The position numbers were made by a program, and so were the translations under genes. Positions 41,063 through 49,487 of a DNA stretch of 56,322 nt are shown here, piece after piece. The stretch's first letter is position 1; each line of letters starts with the position of its first letter. This stretch comes from Absicoccus intestinalis. GTDB taxonomy: Bacteria > Bacillota_I > Bacilli_A > Erysipelotrichales > Erysipelotrichaceae. Location: the NCBI RefSeq assembly GCF_033971885.1, contig NZ_JALBUS010000014.1, positions 1 to 56,322 of the forward strand, in the 5' to 3' direction. The notes under the pieces were generated by a model. The model was not told where the DNA came from. It did no database searches and saw nothing but the letters and a program-made list of their open reading frames with translations.

Positions 41063-41461
41063 TTAATCAACTAAACAATCGATGGTATAGTATTCACTTT
41101 CACTGCCATCATAGAATCCGCCCATTTCTAACGAGTCGTTATTAAAGAATGACCATTTGAATCCATCTATGAATTCTTCATTCTTCAAACAAGATAATGC
41201 CAATTCGTTAAAATTGGAATATCTTGTTTTTTTCTTGTCCGAATACGACCCAAGTTGATCCAATCTTGTATGATTATTACAAATATATATTGGATCAAAT
41301 TGATTGATATAAACTTTTATATTTATCATCAACCAATTTCTTTCGGCTTCATACCATGCATTGATTCCGCCAAAGCATGGTGCCTCTGGACCATATTTAA
41401 TAAGCTGCTGGCTTAGCGCTTCCCAGCTTAATTCTTTTTCTATCATTTCGCCCTTTTCCAT
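41063..41461 (-). CDS. Unknown protein, partner of the HTH gene, 132 aa
   Basis: A soluble protein rich in aromatic residues and Asn (WEALSQQLIKYGPEAPCFGGINAWYEAERNWLMINIKVYINQ), with no recognised family. GGAGG precedes ATG 41461. It follows the HTH gene in the same direction with a 19-bp gap, so both are likely one operon expressed in the lysogen. Two-gene units with a DNA-binding first gene at prophage ends are often toxin-antitoxin or exclusion systems; this one is unproven. Confidence 0.65.
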   Translation of the reverse strand: MEKGEMIEKELSWEALSQQLIKYGPEAPCFGGINAWYEAERNWLMINIKVYINQFDPIYICNNHTRLDQLGSYSDKKKTRYSNFNELALSCLKNEEFIDGFKWSFFNNDSLEMGGFYDGSESEYYTIDCLVD

Positions 41462-41480
41462 GATCTTTCCTCCATATTTT

Positions 41481-42104
41481 TTAGAATTGATACAACCGTT
41501 TGTATAAATCGTCAACGGTTGTATTCATTGCATTTGCCAATTTGACAGCATTGGCAACCGACATCTTTGAAAAGTCAGTTTTTCCATTGACCAAATCGCG
41601 AACCGTTTGGTCTGGCACCCCGGACATTTTTGAAAGGCTTGCCGTCGTGTGCGGCCAAAGATCCGCAAATTTAAGATTCCGATGGATACTCATCAAGTAG
41701 CAAAGTGAAGCGTAATTAAAATATGCGTCTTTTGCTTTTCGGAAGCCTTTGATCTTCTTTTTATTTACGAATTCAAGGGCTTCTCCATCGATAGGCATAT
41801 ACTCTCCAGTATCAATTTGATACAATGTATAAGTGCCATCGGCTTCTTCCAATCGAACGTGGTACTCTTTGTAAGCGTCTTCAACACTTTTAGAGCGAAC
41901 CAGTTCATTTAATTTGGTACGTTGATTCGTCCAGTAGTCAACGGTATTCTTTTCATATTTACCGTTGATCAGCAATCCAGATTGTAAATCCTTAATTGCA
42001 TCGCGGAAAGCTTTATCCAGCCATTCGTAATCATGAATGGCTTGGGTCATATCATGAAACATTTCGCTTGGATTGTAATTTTGTAAGAATTGTTCGTTTT
42101 TCAT
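41481..42104 (-). CDS. HTH regulator with unknown N-terminal domain
   Basis: A 208-aa protein. Residues 1-140 form an unrecognised helical and beta domain (MFHDMTQAIHDYEWLDKAFRDAIKDLQSGLLINGK, LYQIDTGEYMPIDGEALEFV). Residues 150-205 are an XRE-like helix-turn-helix (TASLSKMSGVPDQTVRDLVNGKTDFSKMSVANAVKLANAMNTTVDDLYK). GGAGG precedes ATG 42104. A palindrome between its -35 and -10 boxes suggests autorepression. Confidence 0.7.
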   Translation of the reverse strand: MKNEQFLQNYNPSEMFHDMTQAIHDYEWLDKAFRDAIKDLQSGLLINGKYEKNTVDYWTNQRTKLNELVRSKSVEDAYKEYHVRLEEADGTYTLYQIDTGEYMPIDGEALEFVNKKKIKGFRKAKDAYFNYASLCYLMSIHRNLKFADLWPHTTASLSKMSGVPDQTVRDLVNGKTDFSKMSVANAVKLANAMNTTVDDLYKRLYQF

Positions 42105-42152
42105 ATTATTTTCCTCCGGGGCTTTTTTAAGCACCTTTCTTTCTACGTCTAT

Positions 42153-42181
42153 AATATATCACGGTATACCGGGACACGCAA
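42153..42181 (-). promoter_or_regulatory. Promoter and operator of the HTH/partner pair
   Basis: On the minus strand, TTGCGT (42181-42176), a 17-bp spacer and TATATT (42158-42153). The perfect palindrome CGGTATACCG (42162-42171) fills the spacer, an ideal site for a dimeric repressor. Confidence 0.65.
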
Positions 42182-42223
42182 GAGTGAATTACACTTTTTT
42201 TTCAAAAATTTATCTCTCTTTTT

Positions 42224-42244
42224 TATATCTCATTTTATATCTTA
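42224..42244. repeat. Integrase arm-type repeats (right)
   Basis: TATATCT at 42224-42230 and TATATCTTA at 42236-42244, same motif as the left array at 4909-4938. Confidence 0.45.
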
Positions 42245-42336
42245 AAAAATTGCAAAGATATGAATATATATTATGTATTGTGTTGGATATTGCCTTAAAT
42301 AAAGCTATATTCATGCGTATATTCCTTTTTGTCGTC

Positions 42337-42354
42337 TCTTCTCTTCGGCACCAT
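42337..42354 (+). repeat. attR: attR core of the prophage
   Basis: 18 bp identical to 4851-4868, carrying the displaced 3' end of tRNA-Thr including CCA. It is followed by the original host terminator. Confidence 0.9.
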
Positions 42355-42366
42355 TCGTATATCATG

Positions 42367-42390
42367 AGCCCTTTTTACAAGGGCTTTTTT
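42367..42390 (+). terminator. Original host terminator of tRNA-Thr
   Basis: AGCCCTT-TTTAC-AAGGGCT hairpin with T run, directly behind attR. The remaining bases to 42613 hold no gene; an extended -10 TGTTAAGAT lies just before proC. Confidence 0.8.
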
Positions 42391-42613
42391 ATTTTGACTA
42401 TATTCGCAACAGATTACTGTTTATGGGAAATCTCACTCTGCTAGTTTGGTTATGGTGAATGTTTTATAAATAGACAGATATTTTTGGGGCGATTCTTTGA
42501 GCTTGGAGCGGATCTGAAATTCTTGTTTGGTAGGACTTCCTTCGTCTTTTTATGAGAATTCATGCTTTTCGTTTTCAGTCTATGTTAAGATACCAACATA
42601 AGGAAGTGACAAT

Positions 42614-43408
42614 ATGAAAATTGGATTTATTGGTTGTGGCAATATGGCCCAAGCGATGATAAAGGGAATCATTGCTGCAAAATGGATACAAAACGAAGAT
42701 ATTCTTGTATCAAATCATACATCAAAAAAATTGGAAAACGTAAAAGAATTATATGGAGTGCGTACGACGATGGATAATTGTGTCGTGGCTGGAAACAGTG
42801 ATATTTTGGTTTTATGTGTAAAGCCAAAAGTATATTCGATGATCATTGAAGAAATTCGTCGAGTCGTTAAGCCAGAAACATTGATTGTCAGTATCGCACC
42901 AGGAATTTGTTTACATCAATTGGAAACGCAATTTGAGCGGGTGCACAAGATCGTACGTTGTATGCCAAATACACCCGCTATGGTCAATGAAGGTTGTACC
43001 GCCTATGTGATGAATACGCATTGTGATCAAGCAGATCAACAAATGATCGAAAAATTACTTTCTTGTTTTGGCATTGCTTCTTGTGTAGATGAAGATTTGA
43101 TGGATGCCGTAACCGGTCTATCGGGTTCTTCTCCAGCTTTTGTCTATATGTTTATTGAAGCATTAGCGGATGGCGCCGTTCATGAAGGGATGCCTCGGGC
43201 AATGGCCTATCAATTTGCAGCGCAAACCGTTTTAGGCTCTGCCAAAATGGTTCTTGCTTCAGGTAATCATCCAGGTGTTTGTAAAGATCAAGTATGTTCT
43301 CCAGCTGGTACGACGATTGAAGGGGTTCGTACTTTGGAAGCTAATGGATTCCGATCGAGTGTGATGGAAGCGGTCATTGCGGCAAGTCGAAAATCAAGAG
43401 GAGAATAG
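42614..43408 (+). CDS. proC: Pyrroline-5-carboxylate reductase
   Basis: A 264-aa NAD(P)H-dependent enzyme for the last step of proline synthesis. The Rossmann motif MKIGFIGCGNMAQAMI opens the protein, with VLCVKPKV and the substrate-side signatures MPNTPAMVNEGCTAY and AVTGLSGSSPAFVYMFIEALADGAV. The dimer domain motif SPAGTTIEGVRTLE is intact. Length is typical. AAGGAAG upstream of ATG. The next gene follows after two bases. Confidence 0.96.
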   Translation: MKIGFIGCGNMAQAMIKGIIAAKWIQNEDILVSNHTSKKLENVKELYGVRTTMDNCVVAGNSDILVLCVKPKVYSMIIEEIRRVVKPETLIVSIAPGICLHQLETQFERVHKIVRCMPNTPAMVNEGCTAYVMNTHCDQADQQMIEKLLSCFGIASCVDEDLMDAVTGLSGSSPAFVYMFIEALADGAVHEGMPRAMAYQFAAQTVLGSAKMVLASGNHPGVCKDQVCSPAGTTIEGVRTLEANGFRSSVMEAVIAASRKSRGE

Positions 43409-43410
43409 AA

Positions 43411-44565
43411 ATGCAAACGATTCGTAATGATTTGCACGCTTTTTCTATCCATGATTGGATCATCTTGGCGATGGTTACCAGTATATTCCTTCCTCATTCG
43501 CTTTTTTTGGTTGTATTAACGCTATTGGACGTATATATATTATGGAATGATAAGATGATCCCCACACTTATGGAACATCAAACGGGAAAAAAGTATATTT
43601 ATTTATTCTTGTTCCTATCGGGAATCATCAGTTTGATCAATGTCAATGGGTATGGTTTGACGATCACGTTGGGCTTTTTGGGATTGTTTTCATTCATTGG
43701 ATATTATCAAGGGCATATTCATGAAAAATTATTTATGTATGTGATTGAGTGGACCATTATTTGTTCTTTGATCAATGGAATCTATGCTTTGGTGCAATTT
43801 GCCCAAATATCTCATGCGGGTGGATATTCTTTTTTTGCTTTTCATATTTTTAATAGTCCCAAACGAAGGATCATGACAACGTTTCAAAATGCAAATATCT
43901 ATGCTTTGATGTTGGATATGGTATTGGCATGCATTTTATATCGGTTTCTGCAAACCCGAAAAATCTCTTTGAAAATATGGTATGTGATCATTGCTTTGTT
44001 TCAATTTGGTTTAGTTTTATTGACGGGATGTCGATCGGCATTGGTCCCTTTGGTTCTTGTAATCCCGATTTTATTGATTTGCTTTGGACAAAAAATCATA
44101 TTGAGCATGTATTGTATTTGTTTGGCTGGTTTATTGGCATTGGTCATCCAAATGCCTACATTGATTCCTCGATTCAATGATACGAGTACCATCACGAGTC
44201 GTTTTACAATCTGGTCATATGCATGGGAAGGTATCAAACAACGTCCTTTGTTTGGTCGGGGACCATGGACTTTTCATTTATTGCATCCGATTTATAAGAA
44301 CCACATTGGATCCCATGCACATAATATATATATTGATCTCATTTTATCACATGGAATTATTGGTACGGGCATCTTAGCTGGATATGTTGGTGTACAATTT
44401 CAAAATATTAGAAAATTATATACATCTAGTCGGCCTTTATTTGGTTTGATCTTGGCACTAACCAGTATTATTGCTATTATGGGTCTGGTTGACGGGACGA
44501 TCGAGCCATTGAAGACCATGATGTTTTTTATGATGATCATAACAAGTTATTCTATGAAAAAATAA
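43411..44565 (+). CDS. O-antigen ligase/Wzy-like polytopic membrane protein
   Basis: A 384-aa protein with about ten transmembrane helices. The extracytoplasmic loop with RGPWTFHLLHPIYKNHIGSHAHNIYIDLILSHGIIG fits the Wzy_C/O-antigen ligase family, whose members join or polymerise glycans at the outer face of the membrane. In a Gram-positive it probably acts on a cell-surface polysaccharide or glycolipid. GAGGAGAA upstream of the start. It is cotranscribed with proC by position only. Confidence 0.8.
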   Translation: MQTIRNDLHAFSIHDWIILAMVTSIFLPHSLFLVVLTLLDVYILWNDKMIPTLMEHQTGKKYIYLFLFLSGIISLINVNGYGLTITLGFLGLFSFIGYYQGHIHEKLFMYVIEWTIICSLINGIYALVQFAQISHAGGYSFFAFHIFNSPKRRIMTTFQNANIYALMLDMVLACILYRFLQTRKISLKIWYVIIALFQFGLVLLTGCRSALVPLVLVIPILLICFGQKIILSMYCICLAGLLALVIQMPTLIPRFNDTSTITSRFTIWSYAWEGIKQRPLFGRGPWTFHLLHPIYKNHIGSHAHNIYIDLILSHGIIGTGILAGYVGVQFQNIRKLYTSSRPLFGLILALTSIIAIMGLVDGTIEPLKTMMFFMMIITSYSMKK

Positions 44566-44594
44566 TAGGAAGACAGACAGGAAAGGAGTCGTAC

Positions 44595-45767
44595 ATGATA
44601 CGGAAGATTTTTGTCTGTCTTTTTTTGATTCCATTTACCATTGGTGCCACGATCGATCATGAATCGAAGGTTACCTATTATGAAAAAGTGGTTCATGTAG
44701 TATCTAAAGCACAAGCTTCTACAGTTTCTAAAGAGATACGTGATGTATGGATTGAATTGCAAGATGAAAATAAGGAATGTGTTCAGCTACAAAAAAAATT
44801 GAAGCAACAAAATAAAGGTTTAGATAAACGAGCTTCAAAATTGCAAAAAGAAATTATCCTAGCGCAACAAAGAAATACCATATCGGTGACAGGGTTTCGC
44901 ACGTATTTACGATTTCGCAAGGCCGAGCAGGATATATCATGCATGAAACAAAAACACCAAAAAATCATGTTGCAGATGAAAAGAAACCGATTGCGCATCC
45001 GCAAGATCAAGAAACAGAGAGAGAAGTATGATTCTTGGATATCGCGTTTAAACCGATGTCAGGCTCAATTGGCTAGGCGTTTTCAAAATGAATTTCAAGA
45101 CATGAAGGAAGAAGGAACACCTCATTGGGAACAAACGATTCCGGGTGATCATGATCTTCCCGCTTATGGCTTTGTAACGAGTGAAAAACAGACTACCAAT
45201 TATGCTTGTCCATTGGATGAAACACTGTATGTTGACGGCTACAGCCAAGGTTGGATTCCATTTATTCAAAATGGTACAATAAGCGCAGGTACGTGGTCCT
45301 ATCCCCATGGTGGACTTCATTTAGGGTTGGATGTTGCCGCTCCTTTATATAGTCCTATTCGGGCTGGTGCCAATGGACTTGTGCTCTATGCCGATGCTTG
45401 TGTACCAACCAATTGTGGCTATTTAGGTAATTACTGTGGTTGGCCTTATGGAGGAGGCAACACCATATGTATGTTGATGGCGGTAAATGATCAACTCTAT
45501 GCAGTCAGCTTGAATCATTTGTCCAATCAAATATATGTGGTGGCTGGGCAACAAGTCCATCAAGGCGATATCATCGCGAAATCAGGAAATAGTGGAAATT
45601 CGACGGGACCGCACACACATATTGAGCTTTTTCGATTAAATATTTCCGTGCAAGAAGCGGTTCAACGATTTCGCCAAGGAGCTGATTTTGCGTGGGGCTG
45701 TGGATGGGATCAACCAGCGACTTGTTCCGATATTGCCTGTCGAATTCGCCCAGAAACTGTATTTTGA
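44595..45767 (+). CDS. Secreted M23-family peptidase with coiled coil
   Basis: A 390-aa exported protein. Signal peptide 1-18 (IRKIFVCLFLIPFTIGATI). Residues 45-175 are a long coiled coil (NKECVQLQKKLKQQNKGLDKRASKLQKEI), as in EnvC/PcsB-type regulators of cell-wall hydrolysis. The LytM/M23 domain (about 220-355) has GGLHLGLDVAAP and GNSGNSTGPHTHIELF with the zinc ligands His and Asp and the HxH pair. It would cut peptidoglycan cross-bridges or activate an amidase. AAAGGAG upstream. Confidence 0.88.
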   Translation: MIRKIFVCLFLIPFTIGATIDHESKVTYYEKVVHVVSKAQASTVSKEIRDVWIELQDENKECVQLQKKLKQQNKGLDKRASKLQKEIILAQQRNTISVTGFRTYLRFRKAEQDISCMKQKHQKIMLQMKRNRLRIRKIKKQREKYDSWISRLNRCQAQLARRFQNEFQDMKEEGTPHWEQTIPGDHDLPAYGFVTSEKQTTNYACPLDETLYVDGYSQGWIPFIQNGTISAGTWSYPHGGLHLGLDVAAPLYSPIRAGANGLVLYADACVPTNCGYLGNYCGWPYGGGNTICMLMAVNDQLYAVSLNHLSNQIYVVAGQQVHQGDIIAKSGNSGNSTGPHTHIELFRLNISVQEAVQRFRQGADFAWGCGWDQPATCSDIACRIRPETVF

Positions 45768-45777
45768 GGAGATTATT

Positions 45778-47085
45778 ATGAATCCTGACTTTTTAAATCG
45801 TATTCAATCTTATATACCCAACGAAATGGAAGCCTTTCTATCTTCTTTAGAACGCCCCATGTATCGTGGATTACGAATCAATCCAAAAAAATGGCAAGAT
45901 GCACAAATTTCTTTCCCAAAGACCCCCTTTTCGAATGATGAATATTATGTGAATGAGGCTTTAGGAAATCATCCCTATCATTTGGCGGGATTGTTTTATT
46001 TGCAGGAACCAAGTGCATCGAGTGCTGTGGAAATTTTAGATGTTCAACCCGATGATGTGGTTTTAGATCTATGTGCAGCACCCGGGGGTAAAAGTACGCA
46101 AATAGCTGCAAAATTAGATACAGGTTTTTTAGTGGCCAATGAATTTGATAAAAAACGAGCACAAATTTTATTGTCCAATATGGAACGCATGGGAGTGGAT
46201 TCCATGATGGTCTTGAATAATGAGCCATCGCAACTTGTTTCCAAATATGCGCATTGTTTTGATCGAATCTTAGTAGATGCTCCATGTAGTGGAGAAGGTA
46301 TGATGAAAAAACATGATGCAGCGATGAATCATTGGTCGGTTGAGCATATCCAATTTTGTGCAAAGCGACAAAAACAAATTCTCGAAAGTGCCTATCAATT
46401 GTTAAAGGGAAATGGATTCATGGTGTATTCGACGTGTACCTATGCCAAAGAAGAAAATGAAGATGTGATGCAATGGTTCCTCGATACATATCCAGATATG
46501 GAATTGGTCGATCCAAATGTTTCTTTTGGACGACCTGGATTTATGAAGAATACGATACGTATTTTTCCAATGGATAAAGGGGAAGGGCATTTTGTTGCCA
46601 AACTACATAAAAAAGGGGGCCCCGTCAAAAGGTTACCTGTTCAAAAATCAATAGCGATTGATTCAATCACAAAAACTTTTTTCATGGATCAATTGGGCTT
46701 TATTCCAAAATACCATGATCAGCAAGACGATAAAATATATGTTATGGATCAATCGTTTATTCAAACCAAGGGATTGCATTGTTTACGGCAAGGAATCTTT
46801 GCAGGAGAGCGTATAAAAAAACGATTTGAACCCGCTCATGCTTTTTATATGAATGCGAAATGGATCCATGTCTATAAGCAGAAAACAAATCTTTCTTTGG
46901 ATGAAGTGGATGCTTTTATGCATGGTCTAGAAATTGAGCATCCAAGCCAAAAAGGATATATTGCGGTTTGTGTGGATGGATATCCATTTGGCTTTGGAAA
47001 AAGTGATGGGAAACATATAAAAAATAAGATTCCAAAAGGCTTGCGATTGCTCCCTAATTCACATATTAATCGATGTTGTTTGTGA
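45778..47085 (+). CDS. rsmF: RsmF-like rRNA (cytosine-C5) methyltransferase
   Basis: A 435-aa SAM-dependent enzyme of the NOL1/NOP2/Sun family. Motif I DLCAAPGGKSTQIA, motif IV DAPCSGEGMMKK with the PC cysteine, and motif VI STCTYAKEENEDV with the nucleophilic TC cysteine are present. A C-terminal PUA-like region (about 310-435) distinguishes RsmF/YebU types. It modifies 16S rRNA. ATG 45778 has GAGGAG upstream; the open frame extends into the previous gene without a signal. Confidence 0.88.
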   Translation: MNPDFLNRIQSYIPNEMEAFLSSLERPMYRGLRINPKKWQDAQISFPKTPFSNDEYYVNEALGNHPYHLAGLFYLQEPSASSAVEILDVQPDDVVLDLCAAPGGKSTQIAAKLDTGFLVANEFDKKRAQILLSNMERMGVDSMMVLNNEPSQLVSKYAHCFDRILVDAPCSGEGMMKKHDAAMNHWSVEHIQFCAKRQKQILESAYQLLKGNGFMVYSTCTYAKEENEDVMQWFLDTYPDMELVDPNVSFGRPGFMKNTIRIFPMDKGEGHFVAKLHKKGGPVKRLPVQKSIAIDSITKTFFMDQLGFIPKYHDQQDDKIYVMDQSFIQTKGLHCLRQGIFAGERIKKRFEPAHAFYMNAKWIHVYKQKTNLSLDEVDAFMHGLEIEHPSQKGYIAVCVDGYPFGFGKSDGKHIKNKIPKGLRLLPNSHINRCCL

Positions 47086-47087
47086 TA

Positions 47088-48038
47088 CTACTTCATGTAA
47101 TGAATGACGCTAGGATCAAAAGATGAGGTGTTTGCAATACTTGTATATAACATGAGTTGTTTCAGTTCCTCATTCATATGTTGGATTTTGGAGACGACCC
47201 CTTTAGAACCATCTTTTAATAACGGTTTTAGGATGCTTCTTCCCACACTAAGGGCATCAGCACCTAGGGCTAGCGCTTTATAAGCATCATAGCCACTATC
47301 CATACCACAATCTACAAATATTTTTACATTTGTTTTCTGCAAGGCTTTTTTGATGTTTGGTAAAAGCGCGAGTGGTGGTATGCCATAGGGAATGCGTCCA
47401 TGATGATGAGAGACAACAATGGCTGCGCAACCAGCATTTGCAGCTATACAGGCATCTTGCACACTTAATACACCTTTGGCGATGAAGGGGATGCCTGCTT
47501 CTTGGACATAAGCCTTCAAATCCGCTTGAAAGATGGGGCCTAAGGGAATACCATCCACAATATCAAAGTTTCCATCTTTGCCGGCAATATGATCGATATC
47601 TATGCCTACAGCAATAGCCCCCTGCGATTTCGCAAATTGTATTTCGGACCGAATGCGATGATGATCGGCAAAGGGCTTGATGATACGAATGGATCCGGGT
47701 GCATATTTTGCGATGTTTTCATATTCCTCATCACTTTCCATGCCTACCCAATTTACGATGTTTAGAATGGTGGCTGCTTTGGCGTATTCTTCCATGGGTT
47801 GACGATCTTGTATGCCTGCTTTATTTAAGTGAGAAAAAGCAGGCATCATTATCGGACTGTCGTATAACTTTCCGAATATTTCTGTATGTAAATCGGGTAT
47901 TCTGGCATCGATAACGCGCATTTCAACCATCAATCGATCCAAATAGTGGCGATTGATTTGATTGGCATCATCGGCTCGGCCACTTGTCACTGGAATTAAA
48001 CCAGGTGGGCCTGGCCACTTTGTTTTGGTTTCGTTCAT
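47088..48038 (-). CDS. FMN-dependent alpha-hydroxy-acid dehydrogenase family protein
   Basis: A 316-aa TIM-barrel flavoprotein. Family motifs: SPIMMPAFSHLN near the N-terminus, PFIAKGVLSVQDA (active-site lysine strand), VVSHHHGRIPYG in place of the usual SNHGGRQ, and VDCGMDSGYDAYKALALGADALSVGR for FMN phosphate binding. It resembles lactate oxidase-like enzymes, but the substrate is not clear, and type 2 isopentenyl-diphosphate isomerase is a more distant alternative. ATG 48038 has AAGGAG at a seven-base distance. It converges on rsmF, with only two bases between the stops. Confidence 0.82.
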   Translation of the reverse strand: MNETKTKWPGPPGLIPVTSGRADDANQINRHYLDRLMVEMRVIDARIPDLHTEIFGKLYDSPIMMPAFSHLNKAGIQDRQPMEEYAKAATILNIVNWVGMESDEEYENIAKYAPGSIRIIKPFADHHRIRSEIQFAKSQGAIAVGIDIDHIAGKDGNFDIVDGIPLGPIFQADLKAYVQEAGIPFIAKGVLSVQDACIAANAGCAAIVVSHHHGRIPYGIPPLALLPNIKKALQKTNVKIFVDCGMDSGYDAYKALALGADALSVGRSILKPLLKDGSKGVVSKIQHMNEELKQLMLYTSIANTSSFDPSVIHYMK

Positions 48039-48081
48039 CCATGTTCTCCTTTTTTGTTTATTATGGCAGAATCCAGTCCTG

Positions 48082-48118
48082 AAAAAAAGTAGCATGTTCC
48101 TTTTGAAAGATGCTACTT
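48082..48118 (-). terminator. Terminator behind the flavodiiron gene
   Basis: AAGTAGCAT and ATGCTACTT are inverted around a 14-base loop, with a T run on the minus strand. Confidence 0.8.
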
Positions 48119-48126
48119 GATTGGAT

Positions 48127-49314
48127 CTATAATTCTTTTGCGATTTCTTGTGCAATATTGTAGTAATTTTCTAGATCGGTTGTATCTGGACTAAATACAT
48201 GGGATATCGCATCGTGTACACTTTCTAATCCAGCGTCCGTTAAGGCTTGATCAATTTGAGAAGGTACTTTTGGGAACCAACCAAAGGCACCAAAGCCTAA
48301 TCCTTTTTTACCTTTTAATTTAGCCGCACGAAGGTGAGTTAAGAATGCACCAACACTATAAGAAATATCGTTATTATATGTGCCTGAACCAACACAAATC
48401 AATTTGGCATCCACGATTTCTTTAAAAATGATCGTCGATTTCGTATCCGCTAATGGATAGATTTTTACATCCATGCCGGCATCGCCAAATCCTTCGGCTA
48501 ATGCTTCTGCCATTTGTTGGGTATGCTTCCATACCGATTGATACACAATGACCACTTTATTGGATGGTTTTAAATGTGCAAAGTCTCCATAAGCGGTTAG
48601 AATATCAGGTACATATTGTTTCCAGATGATACCATGTGCTGGCATGATGGTTTCAATTTCTAAATGTAAATTGTTGATAAAGTTGAGCTTAGCATTGACT
48701 TGCGCAGTATAAGGAAGCACGATATTTGCGAAGTATTCCTTGGCTTTATCAAGACAGAAGGATCGATCTAAGTTTTCATCGGTCAATTGATAATTGACAA
48801 TGTGTTGGCCGAAAGCATCATTAGAGAAGACGGTTTTTAGTTCAGGACAATAGGTCAACATATTATCTGGCCAGTGGATCATTTGCATTTCAACAAATTG
48901 GAAATGATAGTTTCCCGTTGTCATGGTGTCGTTTGTTTTCAATGCTTCAATTTCAAAGTCGATTGGAAATTGGGCTTTGATATTGCGTACACCACCAACC
49001 GATGCATATACTTTGGCATTTGGATAAATTGCTTTGATTTCCAATAAGCCACCGGAATGATCGGGTTCTGCATGTTGCATGATGATATTATCAATAGGTC
49101 GATCACCTAATACAGATTGAATGCGTTCTAAACAATCTTGACTAAATTCTTCTTCGACCGTGTCAATTAGTGTAACTTGGTCATCCACGATCAAATAAGC
49201 ATTATACGTACAACCTTCATCAATAGGATAGAGTTCACCGTGAAAATAACGATTGGTGATATCACGGGCGCCAACCCAGTATACTGAATCCATGAGCTGT
49301 TTTGCTTTTTTCAT
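48127..49314 (-). CDS. Flavodiiron protein (A-type oxidase)
   Basis: A 395-aa enzyme that reduces O2 to water (or NO to N2O) and protects anaerobes. The metallo-beta-lactamase-like part carries diiron ligands HAEPDHSGG, with further ligands in MIHWPDNML, FSNDAFGQH and MPAHGIIWK. The C-terminal flavodoxin domain (about 250-395) has VIVYQSVWKHTQQMAEALAEGF and GFGAFGWF for FMN binding. No rubredoxin fusion. GAGG lies seven bases before ATG. An obligate or aerotolerant anaerobic host is suggested. Confidence 0.92.
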   Translation of the reverse strand: MKKAKQLMDSVYWVGARDITNRYFHGELYPIDEGCTYNAYLIVDDQVTLIDTVEEEFSQDCLERIQSVLGDRPIDNIIMQHAEPDHSGGLLEIKAIYPNAKVYASVGGVRNIKAQFPIDFEIEALKTNDTMTTGNYHFQFVEMQMIHWPDNMLTYCPELKTVFSNDAFGQHIVNYQLTDENLDRSFCLDKAKEYFANIVLPYTAQVNAKLNFINNLHLEIETIMPAHGIIWKQYVPDILTAYGDFAHLKPSNKVVIVYQSVWKHTQQMAEALAEGFGDAGMDVKIYPLADTKSTIIFKEIVDAKLICVGSGTYNNDISYSVGAFLTHLRAAKLKGKKGLGFGAFGWFPKVPSQIDQALTDAGLESVHDAISHVFSPDTTDLENYYNIAQEIAKEL

Positions 49315-49400
49315 TTTTTAACCTCATTTCTTTACTTTTTTTAGTGTAGGCTTTTTTGTTTAAAATGTCCATAATGGGGATAGAAATAAAATATAAAAAA

Positions 49401-49427
49401 TTAGCACTTTTATATTGACAGTGCTAA
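49401..49427. promoter_or_regulatory. CIRCE operator (HrcA site) of clpB
   Basis: TTAGCACTT-N9-CAGTGCTAA is the CIRCE inverted repeat with one base changed in each arm. It overlaps the -35 box, so HrcA would repress clpB until heat stress. Confidence 0.88.
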
Positions 49428-49442
49428 CTATTGTGCTATACT
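49415..49442 (+). promoter_or_regulatory. Promoter of clpB
   Basis: TTGACA (49415-49420), a 16-bp spacer and TATACT (49437-49442), about 45 bp before the start. Confidence 0.75.
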
Positions 49443-49487
49443 ACAATTAGCAGTTGGATAAGTAGAGCGCTAAAGGAGGTGTGCCCT

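Larger units (their letters stand above)
4851..42354. mobile_element. Complete siphovirus prophage, about 37.5 kb
   Basis: The element runs between att cores 37,486 bp apart. It contains, in order, integrase, lysogeny switch, recombination and replication genes, a late regulator, packaging, head, tail, fibre, lysis and right-end cargo genes. All essential siphovirus modules are present. The only interruptions are a self-splicing intron in terL, one small early gene with an in-frame stop and a remnant upstream of terS, so the prophage could be inducible. Confidence 0.93.

Noticed and set aside
44001..44237. Small minus-strand open frames opposite proC, wzy-like, M23 and rsmF genes
   Set aside because: No ribosome binding sites, and composition mirrors the sense genes.
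48127..49314. Nitric oxide reductase rather than oxygen reductase as the firm call for the flavodiiron protein
   Set aside because: Sequence alone does not separate the two activities, so only the family is called.
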